A stretch of 64,000 bases of DNA from Ramlibacter tataouinensis. GTDB taxonomy: Bacteria > Pseudomonadota > Gammaproteobacteria > Burkholderiales > Burkholderiaceae_C. The translations under genes were made by a program, and so were the position numbers. The notes beneath the pieces were generated by a model. That model did no database searches and was not told the DNA's origin. It saw only the letters and a list, made by a program, of their open reading frames with translations. Positions 24,338-34,900 of this stretch are shown here, one piece after another; within the stretch, counting starts at the first letter, position 1, and each line of letters opens with the position of its first letter. The DNA lies in assembly GCA_002427815.1 (NCBI GenBank), contig DIZF01000012.1, positions 62,001 through 126,000 on the forward strand. The letters run 5' to 3'.

Positions 24338-25994
24338 TGGCCCGGTCGACGATCGCCTGCGCCTCTTTCAGGATGGCCTGCAGATGCGCGGCGCCGCTGA
24401 AGCTCTCGGCGTAGATCTTGTAGATGTCCTCCGTGCCCGAGGGCCGCGCGGCGAACCAGCCACTGGGGGCGATCACCTTGACGCCGCCGATCGGCGCCCC
24501 GTTGCCCGGCGCTTTGCCCAGGATGCTCGTGATCTTTTCGCCGGCGAGCTCGGTGGCCGTGATGCGCTCGGGCGCGAGCGCGGCCAGCTGCTTCTTTTGC
24601 TGCGGCGTAGCCGGTGCCTCGATGCGGTCGGCCACCGGATTGCCGAACTCGTTGGCCAGCTGCTGGTACAGCGCGCCGGGATCGCGCCCCAGCCGCGCCG
24701 TCATCTCGGCGGCGAGCAGCGCCGGCGCCATCCCGTCCTTGTCGGTCGTCCACACCGTGCCGTCGCGGCGCAGGAAAGCGGCACCGGCGCTTTCTTCGCC
24801 GCAGAACCCGATGGCCCCGTGCAGCAATCCATCGGCGAACCACTTGAAGCCGACCGGCACCTCGTCCAGCTTGCGCCCCAGCCGCGCCGCCACCAGGTCG
24901 ATCATTCGCGTGCTGACGACAGTCTTGCCGACGGCGGCGCTCGATGCCCATTGCGGCCGATGCTGGAACAGGTAGTCGATGGCCACTGCCAGGTAATGGT
25001 TGGAAGGCAGCAAGCCGGCCTGCGGCGTGACGATTCCGTGGCGGTCATGATCGGTGTCGCAGGCGAAGGCGATGTCGAATTTGTCCTTCATGGCGAGCAG
25101 GCGCTGCATCGCGTAGGGCGATGACGGATCCATGCGGATGCGGCCGTCCCAGTCGAGCGTCATGAAGCGGAAGGTGGCGTCGACCTCGGCGCTGACGACG
25201 GTCAGGTCGAGCCGGTAGCGCTCGGCAATCCGTGCCCAGTAGTGCACACCGGCGCCGCCCAGCGGATCCACACCCATGCGGATCCTGGCGTCGCGGATCA
25301 CGTCCATGTCGATGACGCTGCCCAGGTCGTCCACGTAAGCGCCCAGAAAATCATGCCGGTGCGTGGTCGAGGCACGCAGAGCCTGGTCCAGGGGAATACG
25401 CCTGACCTCTTGCAGGCCGCCTGCGAGGATTTCATTGGCCAGCTTCTCGATCCAGCCCGTGACATCGGATCCGGCCGGGCCACCATTGGGCGGGTTGTAC
25501 TTGAAGCCGCCGTCGCCGGGCGGGTTGTGCGACGGGGTGATCACGATGCCGTCGGCCAATCCGCTTTTGCGGCCCCGGTTGTAGGTGAGGATCGCGTGCG
25601 AAACCGCAGGGGTCGGGGTGTATTCGCCTTTCGCGGCGATCATCACCTCCACGCCATTGGCCGCCAGCACTTCCAGTGTGCTGGCGAATGCCGGCTCCGA
25701 GAGCGCGTGGGTATCGATGCCCACGAATACGGGACCGTCGATGCCGTGCTGCTTGCGATACCGGCAGATGGCCTGGCTCATGGCCAGCACGTGCGCCTCG
25801 TTGAAGGTCCTGGCAAAAGCGCAGCCGCGGTGCCCCGAAGTGCCGAACGCCACCCTTTGCAGCGGTATCGAAGGATCGGGCGCTTCGCTGTAATAGGCCG
25901 TGACGAGCTTGGCGACGTCGATCAGCACGTCCGGTGGTGCAGGCTTTCCCGCGAGGGGACTGATCTTTGTTGCGGCGTTTTCTGGCTGGCTCAT
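24321..25994 (-). CDS. pgm: Phosphoglucomutase (alpha-D-glucose-phosphate-specific)
   Basis: This 557-residue enzyme interconverts glucose-1-phosphate and glucose-6-phosphate. It shows the bacterial Pgm pattern: VAFGTSGHRGCAFARTFNE near residue 48, the phosphoserine loop GIVITPSHNPPGDGG near 150, metal-binding CDTDHDRHGIV near 312, and a GEESAGAAFLRRDG sugar-binding loop. Full length is present. It lies between pgi (28 bases upstream) and the glycoamylase-like gene. In this operon it links phosphorolysis of a glucan by the GH94 enzyme to the oxidative pentose phosphate route. Confidence 0.97.
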   Translation of the reverse strand: MSQPENAATKISPLAGKPAPPDVLIDVAKLVTAYYSEAPDPSIPLQRVAFGTSGHRGCAFARTFNEAHVLAMSQAICRYRKQHGIDGPVFVGIDTHALSEPAFASTLEVLAANGVEVMIAAKGEYTPTPAVSHAILTYNRGRKSGLADGIVITPSHNPPGDGGFKYNPPNGGPAGSDVTGWIEKLANEILAGGLQEVRRIPLDQALRASTTHRHDFLGAYVDDLGSVIDMDVIRDARIRMGVDPLGGAGVHYWARIAERYRLDLTVVSAEVDATFRFMTLDWDGRIRMDPSSPYAMQRLLAMKDKFDIAFACDTDHDRHGIVTPQAGLLPSNHYLAVAIDYLFQHRPQWASSAAVGKTVVSTRMIDLVAARLGRKLDEVPVGFKWFADGLLHGAIGFCGEESAGAAFLRRDGTVWTTDKDGMAPALLAAEMTARLGRDPGALYQQLANEFGNPVADRIEAPATPQQKKQLAALAPERITATELAGEKITSILGKAPGNGAPIGGVKVIAPSGWFAARPSGTEDIYKIYAESFSGAAHLQAILKEAQAIVDRAIAHGP

Positions 25995-26022
25995 TCGATA
26001 TTCCCGGTGCGGAGGCCAGGCG

Positions 26023-27681
26023 TCAGTCGCGCCGGCGCAGCAGGCGATAGCGCCTGATCAAGGTGTTGGTGGAACTGTCGTGGGCCAGCTGCGGCTCCTG
26101 TGCGCTTTCCAGCTCGGGGATGGTCCGCTGCGCGAGCGCCTTGCCCAGTTCCACGCCCCACTGGTCGAATGAATCGATGTTCCAGATGACGCCCTGGGTG
26201 AACACGCTGTGCTCGTAGAGCGCGACCAGCGATCCCAGCGATTGCGGCGTCAGCCGCTCGCCCAGCAGGGTGTTGGTGGGGCGGTTGCCCTCGAAGACGC
26301 GGTGCGGCGCCAGCCGGTCCGGCGTTCCGTCCGCCCTGACTTCCTGTTCGGTCTTGCCGAACGCCAGCGCCTCGGTCTGGGCCAGCAGATTGGCGATCAG
26401 CTGGTCGTGGTGGTGTTCCAGCGGGTTCAGGGGCTGGACAAAGCCGATGAAGTCGCACGGGACCAGCCGCGTGCCCTGGTGAATGAGCTGGTAGAACGAA
26501 TGCTGGCCGTTGGTGCCGGGCTCGCCCCAGTAGATCGGGCTGGTCTGGTAGTCGACGGGGGCGCCATCGAGCGTGACATGCTTGCCGTTGCTCTCCATCG
26601 CCAGCTGCTGCAGGTACGCCGGAAAGCGCGCCAGATACTGCTCGTAGGGCAGTACCGCCACGGTGTTCGCATCGAAGAAATTGGTGTACCAGACCGTCAG
26701 CAATCCCATCAGAACCGGCAGATTGCGCTCGAACGGCGTGCTGCGAAAGTGCCGGTCCATCGCGTGAAAGCCCGACAGCATCTCGCGGAACTGTTCGGGT
26801 CCGATGGCGAGCATGGTCGACAGGCCGATCGCCGACTCCATCGAATAGCGCCCGCCGACCCAGTCCCAGAAGCCGAACATGTTGGCCGTGTCGATGCCGA
26901 ACTTCGACACTTCGGCGGCGTTGGTCGAGACGGCCACAAAATGCCGGCGCACGGCCTTTTCGTCGCCGAGCTTGGCGAGGCACCAGGCGCGCGCCGTGCG
27001 GGCGTTGGTCAGCGTCTCCAGCGTGGTGAAGGTCTTGGAGCAGATGATGAACAGCGTCTCCTCGGGGGCCAGGTCGTGCACGGCTTCCGCGAAATCGGTG
27101 CCGTCCACGTTCGACACGAACCGGAAGTCCAGGTTGCGCTGGCTGTAGTGACGCAGGGCCTGACAAGCCATCGCCGGCCCGAGGTCGGAGCCGCCGATGC
27201 CGATGTTGACGACGTGGCGGATGCGCTTGCCGGTATGTCCCGTCCAGTGGCCGCTGCGCACCTGGCGACAGAAAGCCGCCATCCGGTCCAGCACCGCGTG
27301 CACCTCGGGGACGACGTCGACGCCATCCACCATGACCCGCTCGTCCTTCGCCGCGCGCAGCGCGGTGTGCAGCACGGCGCGCTGTTCCGTCACATTGATC
27401 TTCTGGCCGCTGAACATCGCGTCAATGCGTTCCCGCAGTCCGCACTCCTGCGCGAGCTGCAGCAGGAGCCGGATCGTCTCGTCCGTGATGCGGTTCTTCG
27501 AGTAATCGAGGTAGAAGCCGGCGGCTTCGACGGCCAGGCGCTCGCCGCGCCGGGGATCCTCGGCAAAGAGCTGGCGCAGATGCACCTGGCGCATCGCCTG
27601 GGAATGCGCATCCAGCGCTTTCCAGGCCGGTCGCGCTGTCAGGCTGGCTTGCATGGGGTGAGGTGCGGTGTTGTTTGTCAT
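26023..27681 (-). CDS. pgi: Glucose-6-phosphate isomerase
   Basis: The 552-residue cytosolic enzyme interconverts glucose-6-phosphate and fructose-6-phosphate. Signatures are NIGIGGSDLGPAMACQAL, CSKTFTTLETLTNARTAR, the catalytic-region GGRYSMESAIGL, and SFDQWGVELGKALA near the C-terminus. The ATG at 27681 lies 5 bases after the transaldolase stop; a second in-frame Met nine codons later is an alternative start. The length is normal for bacterial Pgi. Confidence 0.96.
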   Translation of the reverse strand: MTNNTAPHPMQASLTARPAWKALDAHSQAMRQVHLRQLFAEDPRRGERLAVEAAGFYLDYSKNRITDETIRLLLQLAQECGLRERIDAMFSGQKINVTEQRAVLHTALRAAKDERVMVDGVDVVPEVHAVLDRMAAFCRQVRSGHWTGHTGKRIRHVVNIGIGGSDLGPAMACQALRHYSQRNLDFRFVSNVDGTDFAEAVHDLAPEETLFIICSKTFTTLETLTNARTARAWCLAKLGDEKAVRRHFVAVSTNAAEVSKFGIDTANMFGFWDWVGGRYSMESAIGLSTMLAIGPEQFREMLSGFHAMDRHFRSTPFERNLPVLMGLLTVWYTNFFDANTVAVLPYEQYLARFPAYLQQLAMESNGKHVTLDGAPVDYQTSPIYWGEPGTNGQHSFYQLIHQGTRLVPCDFIGFVQPLNPLEHHHDQLIANLLAQTEALAFGKTEQEVRADGTPDRLAPHRVFEGNRPTNTLLGERLTPQSLGSLVALYEHSVFTQGVIWNIDSFDQWGVELGKALAQRTIPELESAQEPQLAHDSSTNTLIRRYRLLRRRD

Positions 27682-27686
27682 ATCGG

Positions 27687-28769
27687 TCACGCCTCCAGCA
27701 GCGCGCTTTTCTCGGCGATCTTCGAGAGCAGCGCCTGCCACGACTTCGAGAAGGACTCGGCACCTTCGCGTTGCAACTGCTTGGCCAGTGCATTGTCGTC
27801 CACGCCCGCGCGCCGGAATTCTTCCAGCACCGCTTCGGCGGAGCCGCCGTCGACCGGCATCGTTGCACCGGCCTTGCCGTGGTCGGCGAACGCCTTCAGC
27901 GTCGCCTCGGGGATGGTGTTGATCGTGTCGGGCGCGGCGAAGGCTTCGACGTAGAGCGTGTCGGACGCGGCCGGGTCCTTGGTGCCGGTGCTGGCCCAGA
28001 GCAGCCGCTGCGGATGGGCGCCGGCCTTCGCCAGCTTTTGCCAGCGCGCCGATCCCAGCAGGTCGCGGTACGCTTTGTAGGTGCGCAGCGCGATTGCGAT
28101 GCCCAGGCGGTTGCGCAGCGGCAGCGCGACCTGATCCTTCACGGCCACGTCCCAGCGGCTGACAAAGAGCGAGGCGACCGACTCGACTTTCGGGTCCAGC
28201 CCGGCGGCGATGCGGCGTTCGATACCGCGCAGGTAGGCCTGCGCGGCGGCCAGGTACTGTTCGCGGGAGAACAGCAGGGTCACGTTGATCGGCACGCCGG
28301 CGAAGATCGATTCCTCGATCGCCGGAATGCCGGCCGGCGTTCCGGGAATCTTGATGAACAGGTTCGGCCGCGCGCCGGCCGCGTGCAGCTTCGCGGCGGC
28401 CTGCACCGTCCTGGCCGTGTCGTCGGCCAGCAGCGGCGACACCTCGAGCGAAACCCAGCCGTCGACGCCGCCGGTGGCGTCGTGCACCGGGCGGAACAGG
28501 TCGGCGGCCTGCTGCAGGTCCTGCAGCGCCAGGGCGAAGAAGAGGTCCTCGCCCGACCGGCCCTGCTGCTTCAGCGCGCGGATGCCCTCGTCGTAGAAGC
28601 TGCCGCTGCCTATGGCTTTCTCGAAGATCGTCGGGTTCGAGGTCAGCCCTGTCACCGACAGCTGGGAGATATAGCGCGCCAGCGTGCCGTTGGCGAGGAT
28701 TTCGCGGCTGATGTTGTCGAGCCAGAGGCTCTGGCCGAGGCCATGCAGCTCTTGGGTGTTGGCATTCAT
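27687..28769 (-). CDS. tal: Transaldolase (TalB/Tal long form)
   Basis: The 360-residue enzyme moves three-carbon units in the non-oxidative pentose phosphate pathway. It begins with LWLDNISREILANGTLARYI and GLTSNPTIFEKAI, typical of the longer class often found joined or next to Pgi. The Schiff-base lysine lies in NLFIKIPGTPAG near residue 139, and NVTLLFSREQYLAAAQAYL follows. The start overlaps the HAD gene stop by four bases. Confidence 0.96.
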   Translation of the reverse strand: MNANTQELHGLGQSLWLDNISREILANGTLARYISQLSVTGLTSNPTIFEKAIGSGSFYDEGIRALKQQGRSGEDLFFALALQDLQQAADLFRPVHDATGGVDGWVSLEVSPLLADDTARTVQAAAKLHAAGARPNLFIKIPGTPAGIPAIEESIFAGVPINVTLLFSREQYLAAAQAYLRGIERRIAAGLDPKVESVASLFVSRWDVAVKDQVALPLRNRLGIAIALRTYKAYRDLLGSARWQKLAKAGAHPQRLLWASTGTKDPAASDTLYVEAFAAPDTINTIPEATLKAFADHGKAGATMPVDGGSAEAVLEEFRRAGVDDNALAKQLQREGAESFSKSWQALLSKIAEKSALLEA

Positions 28770-29485
28770 GTTTTGTCCTTGAGGGCCGGAACTGCGCCGG
28801 CCGGCGCGCCCAGCAGTTTCGCGACGTCGAAAGCGGCGAGATCACCCACGTTCTCCACGGTGACGTCGGCTGCCGGGTACCTGGCGATGATCGCCGGGTC
28901 GAAGGCGTAATGGCCCTGGCGCGGGAACACGGTGGTGAGGCGCTCGCCCCAGGCCTCCTTCATCGCCGCCAGGATCCTGAGCTTGTCGTCCACCATGACG
29001 TAGTGGCGGGCCGGGTGGTGGCGCTCCACCGTGTCCAGCATTCGCTCCTTGTGAACGTAGATCAGCACGCGGCCGCCGACGGCGTCCCACAGGCCCGAGC
29101 GCTGCACCTTGAGCGGCTGGAACACGACGTCGCCGTCCGAGAGGATGACCGTCGGGCCGAAGCGGCCGAGGTGGGCAATGACGTCGAGCGCGCCGGGATA
29201 GAGCCGCACGGCGAACGGGTAATCAATGAGGAATCTCGACATCAGCAGCAGCCGCTGCGCGTCCGGGCCGCCGCCGATTTCAGTGTCGCAGCGATAGCGC
29301 TGCAAGGCGCCGAGGTAATCCGCGTAGCCGAGTTCGGCGCGCAGCTCCTCGAAGATAGCCCAGTAGCGCAGGGCACTGGCGACACCGAACTCGCGCTCGA
29401 GGTGGGCTCTCAAATCGACCACGATGCCGTCGTTGTCGAGCAGCGTGTTGTCGATATCGAAGAGGAACACCACTTCGGCTGTCAT
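28766..29485 (-). CDS. HAD-family hydrolase
   Basis: A 239-residue haloacid dehalogenase-like protein with the four HAD motifs: FLFDIDNTLLDND near residue 7 (nucleophile and acid aspartates), VILSDGD near 110, Lys in the HKERM region, and MVDDKLRILAAMK. A helical cap lies after the first motif. It is probably a phosphatase. It overlaps zwf and tal by four bases on each side, so it is made together with the pentose phosphate enzymes; a sugar-phosphate repair or sugar phosphatase role is possible but unproven. Confidence 0.88.
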   Translation of the reverse strand: MTAEVVFLFDIDNTLLDNDGIVVDLRAHLEREFGVASALRYWAIFEELRAELGYADYLGALQRYRCDTEIGGGPDAQRLLLMSRFLIDYPFAVRLYPGALDVIAHLGRFGPTVILSDGDVVFQPLKVQRSGLWDAVGGRVLIYVHKERMLDTVERHHPARHYVMVDDKLRILAAMKEAWGERLTTVFPRQGHYAFDPAIIARYPAADVTVENVGDLAAFDVAKLLGAPAGAVPALKDKT

Positions 29486-30921
29486 GCGCACGGCTCCGGC
29501 GCTTCGGGCCGCTCGGGTCCCGGGTTGTGCCAGCCGATGTGGCCGGCGACGAGGGCGTCGGCGGCCCTGGGACCCCAGGTGCCCGGCTGGTAGCTCAGCG
29601 CCGGATGGTGGTCCACCAGGACCGGGTCGACCACCGCCCAGGCGGCCTCGACCGCGTCCTGGGTGGTGAACAGCGCACCGTCGCCGGCCATCGCATCGCC
29701 GAGCAGGCGCTCGTAGGGCGATTCCTCGGCGGGGACGTCTTCGCAAAGGTAGAGCTCGCGTTGGTCGCCGACGAATTCCCGGCCAGGGTGCTTGACCCGG
29801 GCCGCCAGGGCGATGGCCGATACCGGCTGCAGCCGGAACCTGAAATAGTTGGCGCGGCCGTCGGTGGGATGCGAGTCGTCGAACAGCTTCTGCGGCGGTG
29901 GGCGCAACTGCACCAGCACCTCGGCGACCGTGGACGGCAGCCTCTTGCCCGAACGCAGGTACCACGGCACCCCGGCCCAGCGCCACGAGTCGATGAAGAG
30001 GCGCACCGCACAGAAGGTCTCGACATCGGAATCGGGTGCCACATCCTTTTCCTGGCGATAGCCGGCGTACTGTCCGCGCACCACGTCGTCGGGTGCGAGC
30101 GGTCGCATGGCACGGAAGACGCTCGCCTTGGCGCTGTGCACCGCGCCAAAGCCCTGGTAGGCGGGAGGCTCCATCGCGAGCAGCGCGACGATCTGGAACA
30201 GGTGATTCTGGATGACGTCGCGCAGGCAGCCCGCGGATTCGTAGAAACCGCCGCGCTGGCCGATGCCGAAGTCCTCGGCCAGGGTCACCTGCACGCTGGC
30301 GACGTGGTCGCGATTCCAGATCGGCTCGGGGAAGGAGTTGGCGAACCTGAAATACAGGATGTTCATGATCGCTTCCTTGCCCAGGTAGTGGTCGATGCGA
30401 AAGATCGACGGCTCCGGGAACACCGAGTGGGCGATCGCATCGAGCTCGACCGCCGAAGCCAGGTCGCGCCCGAAAGGTTTTTCCACGATGAGGCGGGCGT
30501 CCCGGGCGATGCCGGTGGTGCCCAGGCTCTGGATCACCGTTGCGAACAGCGACGGCGGAATCGCCAGGTAATAAGCGGGCCGCTGCGAGCCGGCGAGGGC
30601 GGCCTTCAGCGCAGCGAAGGTGGCCGGGTCCTGGTAGTCGCCGCTGACGTAGCGCAGCAGCGCGACCATGCGATCGAACGCGGGCTTGTCGTCGATTCCG
30701 CCTTCGCGCTCCACGCTCTCGCGCACGCGCTGGTGCAACTGATAGTTGCTCCACTTCGTCGAAGCAACGCCTATGACCGGCGTCGTCAGCTCGCCCTTCT
30801 TCACCATGGCATAGAGTGCCGGGAAGATCTTCTTGCTGGCGAGGTCGCCGGTGAAGCCGAAGATGACGAGCGCGTCGGAGGCGACGGCGCCGGTCCGGTG
30901 GGCGGGTGCCGGTGCGTTCAT
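29482..30921 (-). CDS. zwf: Glucose-6-phosphate 1-dehydrogenase
   Basis: This 479-residue enzyme makes 6-phosphogluconolactone and NADPH from glucose-6-phosphate. It has the nucleotide-binding IFGFTGDLASKKIFPALY (about 20-37), IVEKPFGRDLASA, and the active-site signature RIDHYLGKE near residue 170, followed by QRGGFYESAGCLRDVIQNHL. The length is normal. It is coupled by ATGA overlaps to gnd upstream and the HAD gene downstream. No 6-phosphogluconolactonase (pgl) gene is present in the operon. Confidence 0.97.
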   Translation of the reverse strand: MNAPAPAHRTGAVASDALVIFGFTGDLASKKIFPALYAMVKKGELTTPVIGVASTKWSNYQLHQRVRESVEREGGIDDKPAFDRMVALLRYVSGDYQDPATFAALKAALAGSQRPAYYLAIPPSLFATVIQSLGTTGIARDARLIVEKPFGRDLASAVELDAIAHSVFPEPSIFRIDHYLGKEAIMNILYFRFANSFPEPIWNRDHVASVQVTLAEDFGIGQRGGFYESAGCLRDVIQNHLFQIVALLAMEPPAYQGFGAVHSAKASVFRAMRPLAPDDVVRGQYAGYRQEKDVAPDSDVETFCAVRLFIDSWRWAGVPWYLRSGKRLPSTVAEVLVQLRPPPQKLFDDSHPTDGRANYFRFRLQPVSAIALAARVKHPGREFVGDQRELYLCEDVPAEESPYERLLGDAMAGDGALFTTQDAVEAAWAVVDPVLVDHHPALSYQPGTWGPRAADALVAGHIGWHNPGPERPEAPEPCA

Positions 30922-31943
30922 TTGGCCTTCCCGGCGGGCTTTTCGACGTGGCCGCCGAATTCGTGCCGCATCGCCGACAGCAGCTGGTTGGCGAATTCCG
31001 CCTGGCCGCGCGACGAGAAGCGTTCGTACAGGGCCGCGCTGAGCACCGGCGCCGGAACCGCTTCGTCGATTGCCGCCTGCAGCGTCCAGCGTCCTTCACC
31101 CGAGTCGGAGACCCGCCCGCTGTAGCCTTCGAGCTGCGGGTTCTTCAGCAGCGCGCCGGCCGTCAGGTCGAGCAGCCACGAGCCGATGACGCTGCCGCGA
31201 CGCCAGACTTCGGTGATCTGCGGCAGATTCATCTCGTACTGGTAGTGCTCGGGATGGCGCAGCGGCGTGGTCTCGGCATCCTTGTCGAAGCTCTGCTTGC
31301 CGATGTTGGCGTGACGCAGGATGTTCAGTCCTTCGGCGTAAGCCGCCATGATGCTGTACTCGATCCCGTTGTGAACCATCTTGACGAAGTGGCCGGCGCC
31401 ATGAGGTCCGCAGTGCAGGAAGCCCTCTTCGACGCTGGCAACCTCGCCCTTGCGCCCGGGCGTGCGGCCCGCTGCGGCCACACCCGGCGCCAGCGCCCGG
31501 AAGATCGGCTCCATGTGCCCCACGATCTTCGCTTCGCCGCCGATCATCAGGCAGTAGCCGCGATCGAGTCCGGCGACGCCGCCGCTGGTGCCGACGTCCA
31601 GATAGTGAAGGCCGGCCGCGTCCAGTTCCCTGGCGCGCCGGATGTCGTCGTGGTAGTAGGAGTTGCCGCCGTCGATGACGATGTCGCCGGGGTCCAGGTG
31701 GGCCACCAGGTCCTTGAGCACCGGGTCGACCACGCCGGCCGGTACCATCAGCCAGATCGCGCGCGGACGGGTCATCTTGGCGACCAGTTCGCCAACCGAG
31801 TCCGCACCGTCGAAACCCTGTTTCCGCATCCCGGCAACCGCGGCCGGCTGGGCGTCGTGGACGATGCACTCGTGCCCCTTGCCCACCAGCCGCCGCACCA
31901 TGGCGGCACCCATTCGACCCAAACCGATCATTCCGAGCTGCAT
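30918..31943 (-). CDS. gnd: 6-phosphogluconate dehydrogenase, short (decarboxylating) type
   Basis: The 341-residue enzyme oxidises and decarboxylates 6-phosphogluconate to ribulose-5-phosphate. It opens MQLGMIGLGRMGAAMVRRL and contains DGGNSYYHDDIRRA, DVGTSGGVAGLDRGYCLMIGG, and KMVHNGIEYSIMAAYAEGLNIL with the catalytic lysine. At about 340 residues it belongs to the short GndA/YqeC group, which often prefers NAD; cofactor choice cannot be read here. The ATG at 31943, with GGAGAAAG upstream, fits the conserved start better than the longer frame. It lies 26 bases after the GH94 gene. Confidence 0.95.
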   Translation of the reverse strand: MQLGMIGLGRMGAAMVRRLVGKGHECIVHDAQPAAVAGMRKQGFDGADSVGELVAKMTRPRAIWLMVPAGVVDPVLKDLVAHLDPGDIVIDGGNSYYHDDIRRARELDAAGLHYLDVGTSGGVAGLDRGYCLMIGGEAKIVGHMEPIFRALAPGVAAAGRTPGRKGEVASVEEGFLHCGPHGAGHFVKMVHNGIEYSIMAAYAEGLNILRHANIGKQSFDKDAETTPLRHPEHYQYEMNLPQITEVWRRGSVIGSWLLDLTAGALLKNPQLEGYSGRVSDSGEGRWTLQAAIDEAVPAPVLSAALYERFSSRGQAEFANQLLSAMRHEFGGHVEKPAGKAK

Positions 31944-31969
31944 TGCTTTCTCCGGTACCGTGACATCGA

Positions 31970-34900
31970 TCATTCTTCGCGCCAGACGCCGACGGCGACC
32001 GAATGCCTCCGGCCGTCGTCAACCATCGCTATCGTATCGTCCAATGTCACCTGGCCATCGACCGCGATGCCCGCCGTCGCGACCGACTCGGCTTTGCGGC
32101 AGGCAATCTCGTAGGTCGATGCACCGAAACGGTAATCCACGGTGAAGCCGGCCCAGTCTTTCGGTAGGAGGGGGCGCACGCGCAGTTGGTTCCCGCTGCG
32201 CCCCAGGCCCAGCAACGACTCGACGAGCAGCCGGTACATCCAGCCGGCTGAGCCGGTGTACCAGGTCCAGCCGCCTCGACCGGCGTGCGGCGCGAAGGCA
32301 TACACATCGCCGGCGACGACGTAAGGCTCGACCTGGTAGCGACTGGTATCGCCGTCGCTGCTCGCATGAGATACCGGATTGAGCAGGCCGAACAGTTGCC
32401 AGGCGCGTTCGGTGTCCCCCAGCGCGGCGAATGCCAGCGCGGCCCAGACGGCGGCATGGGTGTATTGCCCGCCGTTCTCGCGCACGCCGGGCACATAACC
32501 CTGGATGTAGCCGGGTGAGGGCTTCGAGCGGTCGAACGGCGGCTCGAGCAGCTGGACCAGGCGCGTGTCGCGATGGACCAGGCGGCGGTCGACCGCGTCC
32601 ATGGCGCTGTGCGCTCGCTCGGCGCTGGCCGCGCCCGACAGCACCGCCCAGCTCTGCGCGATGGAGTCGATCTGGCACTCGGTGCCGCTGGACGAGCCCA
32701 GCGGTGTGCCGTCGTCGAACCATCCCCGTCGGTACCAGGCGCCATCCCAGCCCGACGCCTCGAGGTGCAGCCGCAGCCGCCGAGCCTCGCCCTCGCACAG
32801 CCCGGCGAATTCCGCGTCGCCATGGCGACGCGCCAGCGGCGCAAAGCCAGCCAGTACCGAGACCAGGAAGAACCCCAGCCAGACGCTTTCACCCCGTCCA
32901 CCGACGCCCACCAGGTTCATGCCGTCGTTCCAGTCGCCCGAACCCATCAGCGGCAGGCCGTGTTCGCCGTAGCGCAGGCCGTGGCGGATGGAACGGGCGC
33001 AGTGCTCATACAGGCTGGCGACCTGCTCGGAGACCTGCGGCAGTTCGTAGTTCGACTGCTCGCCGTCTTTCAGGGGCCGGCCTTCCACAAAGTGGCACGG
33101 CTCGTCGAGGACGCCGGCGTCACCGGTGGCCTCGACGTAGTGGCAGGTCGCCAGCGGCAACCACAGATAGTCGTCGGAGCAATGGGTGCGCACGCCCTTG
33201 CCCGACGGCGGGTGCCACCAATGCTGGACATCGCCTTCGGGAAACTGGCGTGATGCACAACGCAACAGATGCTCGCGCATCAGCCCCGGCTGGGCGTGAA
33301 CCAGCGCCATCACGTCCTGCAACTGGTCGCGAAAGCCGAATGCGCCGCTCGACTGGTAGAAGGCAGTGCGGCCCCACAGGCGCGACGCGATCACCTGGTA
33401 GATCAACCAGCCATTGGCCAGCGCGTTCAAGCTCGCGTCGGGTGTTTGCACCTGCACGGCGCCAAGTGTTTGCTGCCAGTAGCTACGGACTGCTGCGAGC
33501 GCGGCGCTCGCAGCGCCGGCTGTGCGCCCCTGTCGCACCAGATCGCGCGCGCTCTCGGCGGTCTTGCCGGCGCCGAGCCGGAACACGAGTTCCCGCTCTT
33601 CCCATGGCGCCAGCTCGAATGCCACCCTCAGTGCCGCGCACGGATCGAGCGCCGCGCCGACGCGCCCCGACAACTGCGTTTGCGCGAGCGCTGCCGGCGC
33701 CGCCAGGGTACCGCAGCGCCCAAAAAAGTCGCCCCGATCGCCGCACACCTCACGGGGCGCTGCGTCGACATCGAAGAACGCCGTGCGGCCGGCAAAGTCG
33801 GTGTTGTACGAATTGCGGGCCAGGAGCGCGCCGGTTTCCGGATCGAGCTCGGTTACCACCTGCATCAGGGTCTTGGCCCGTTCGTCGCCGAGGACCCAGT
33901 CGAGGTAGCCGGTCACCGACAGCCGCCGGATTCGATCCGAGCGGTTGCGCAACTTCAGCACCGAGAATTTGACCGGCGAGTCGATGGCGACATACATGCA
34001 CAGCTGCGAGTCGATGCCCTCTTCGCTGTGTTCGAAGATGCTGTAGCCGAAACCGTGGCGTGTGACAAAGGGCCCTGCGCCGCGGGTGGGCAGCAGGGTA
34101 GGTGACCAGAAGCGTCCGCTCGCGTCGTCGCGGATGTAGAACGCCTCCGTGTTGGCGTCGGCCACCGGATCGTTGGACCAGGGGGTCAGCCGGAATTCGT
34201 GCGCATTCTCGCTCCAGGTCGTGGCACTGCCGCTCTCGGATACCAGGGTCCCGAAGTCCGGATTCGCGAGCACGTTCACCCACGGCGCCGGCGTCATCTG
34301 CAGCGCCGATGTCGTGATCACATATTCGCGGCCGTCCGGTGTGAAGCCGCCGAGTCCATTGCAGGCGAGCAGAGTTTCCCCTTGCGGTGGCGGTCGAGCG
34401 ACCTCAGGCGCAGCCGCTGCCGCGGCGGCTCGGGTGACGGTGGCGTGTGCGGTGCCGGCCGTGCCCAGTATCCGCTCGACCTGCTCGGCCAGCGTTCCGG
34501 CGCCATCGGATATTGCCACGCGGGCGACGCTTTGCAGCAGCATGCGGTCGCCGTCGTCGAGATGAAGGTTGTCCAGCAGGAAGATGCCGCCGGCCGGGTC
34601 GAGACCGTCGTGGCCCGGGGCCGAGGCAAGCGACTGCTTGATTTGGTCGAAGAGCGCCGGCTGGTGGTCGTCGACAGGGCTGCTGGTGATCACGAGCGCG
34701 CATCGAATGCCGTACGCGCGCCAATAGGCGTGCGCCTGAACCAGTTGCCGCACCAGCTGGATCCGGTCGGGATCGGCCATTTGCAGCAGCACGATGGGAT
34801 GATCGCCCGAGATGCCGAACCCCCACAGGCCCGACTGGCCGCGTCGGTTGTCCCGGACGGCCCCCGCGTCGCCGCGCAACGCCGCTCCGGCATAGATGAT

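Noticed and set aside
26023..28845. 940-codon frame containing Pgi
   Set aside because: The first part is the wrong frame of transaldolase; Pgi starts at 27681 after the transaldolase stop.
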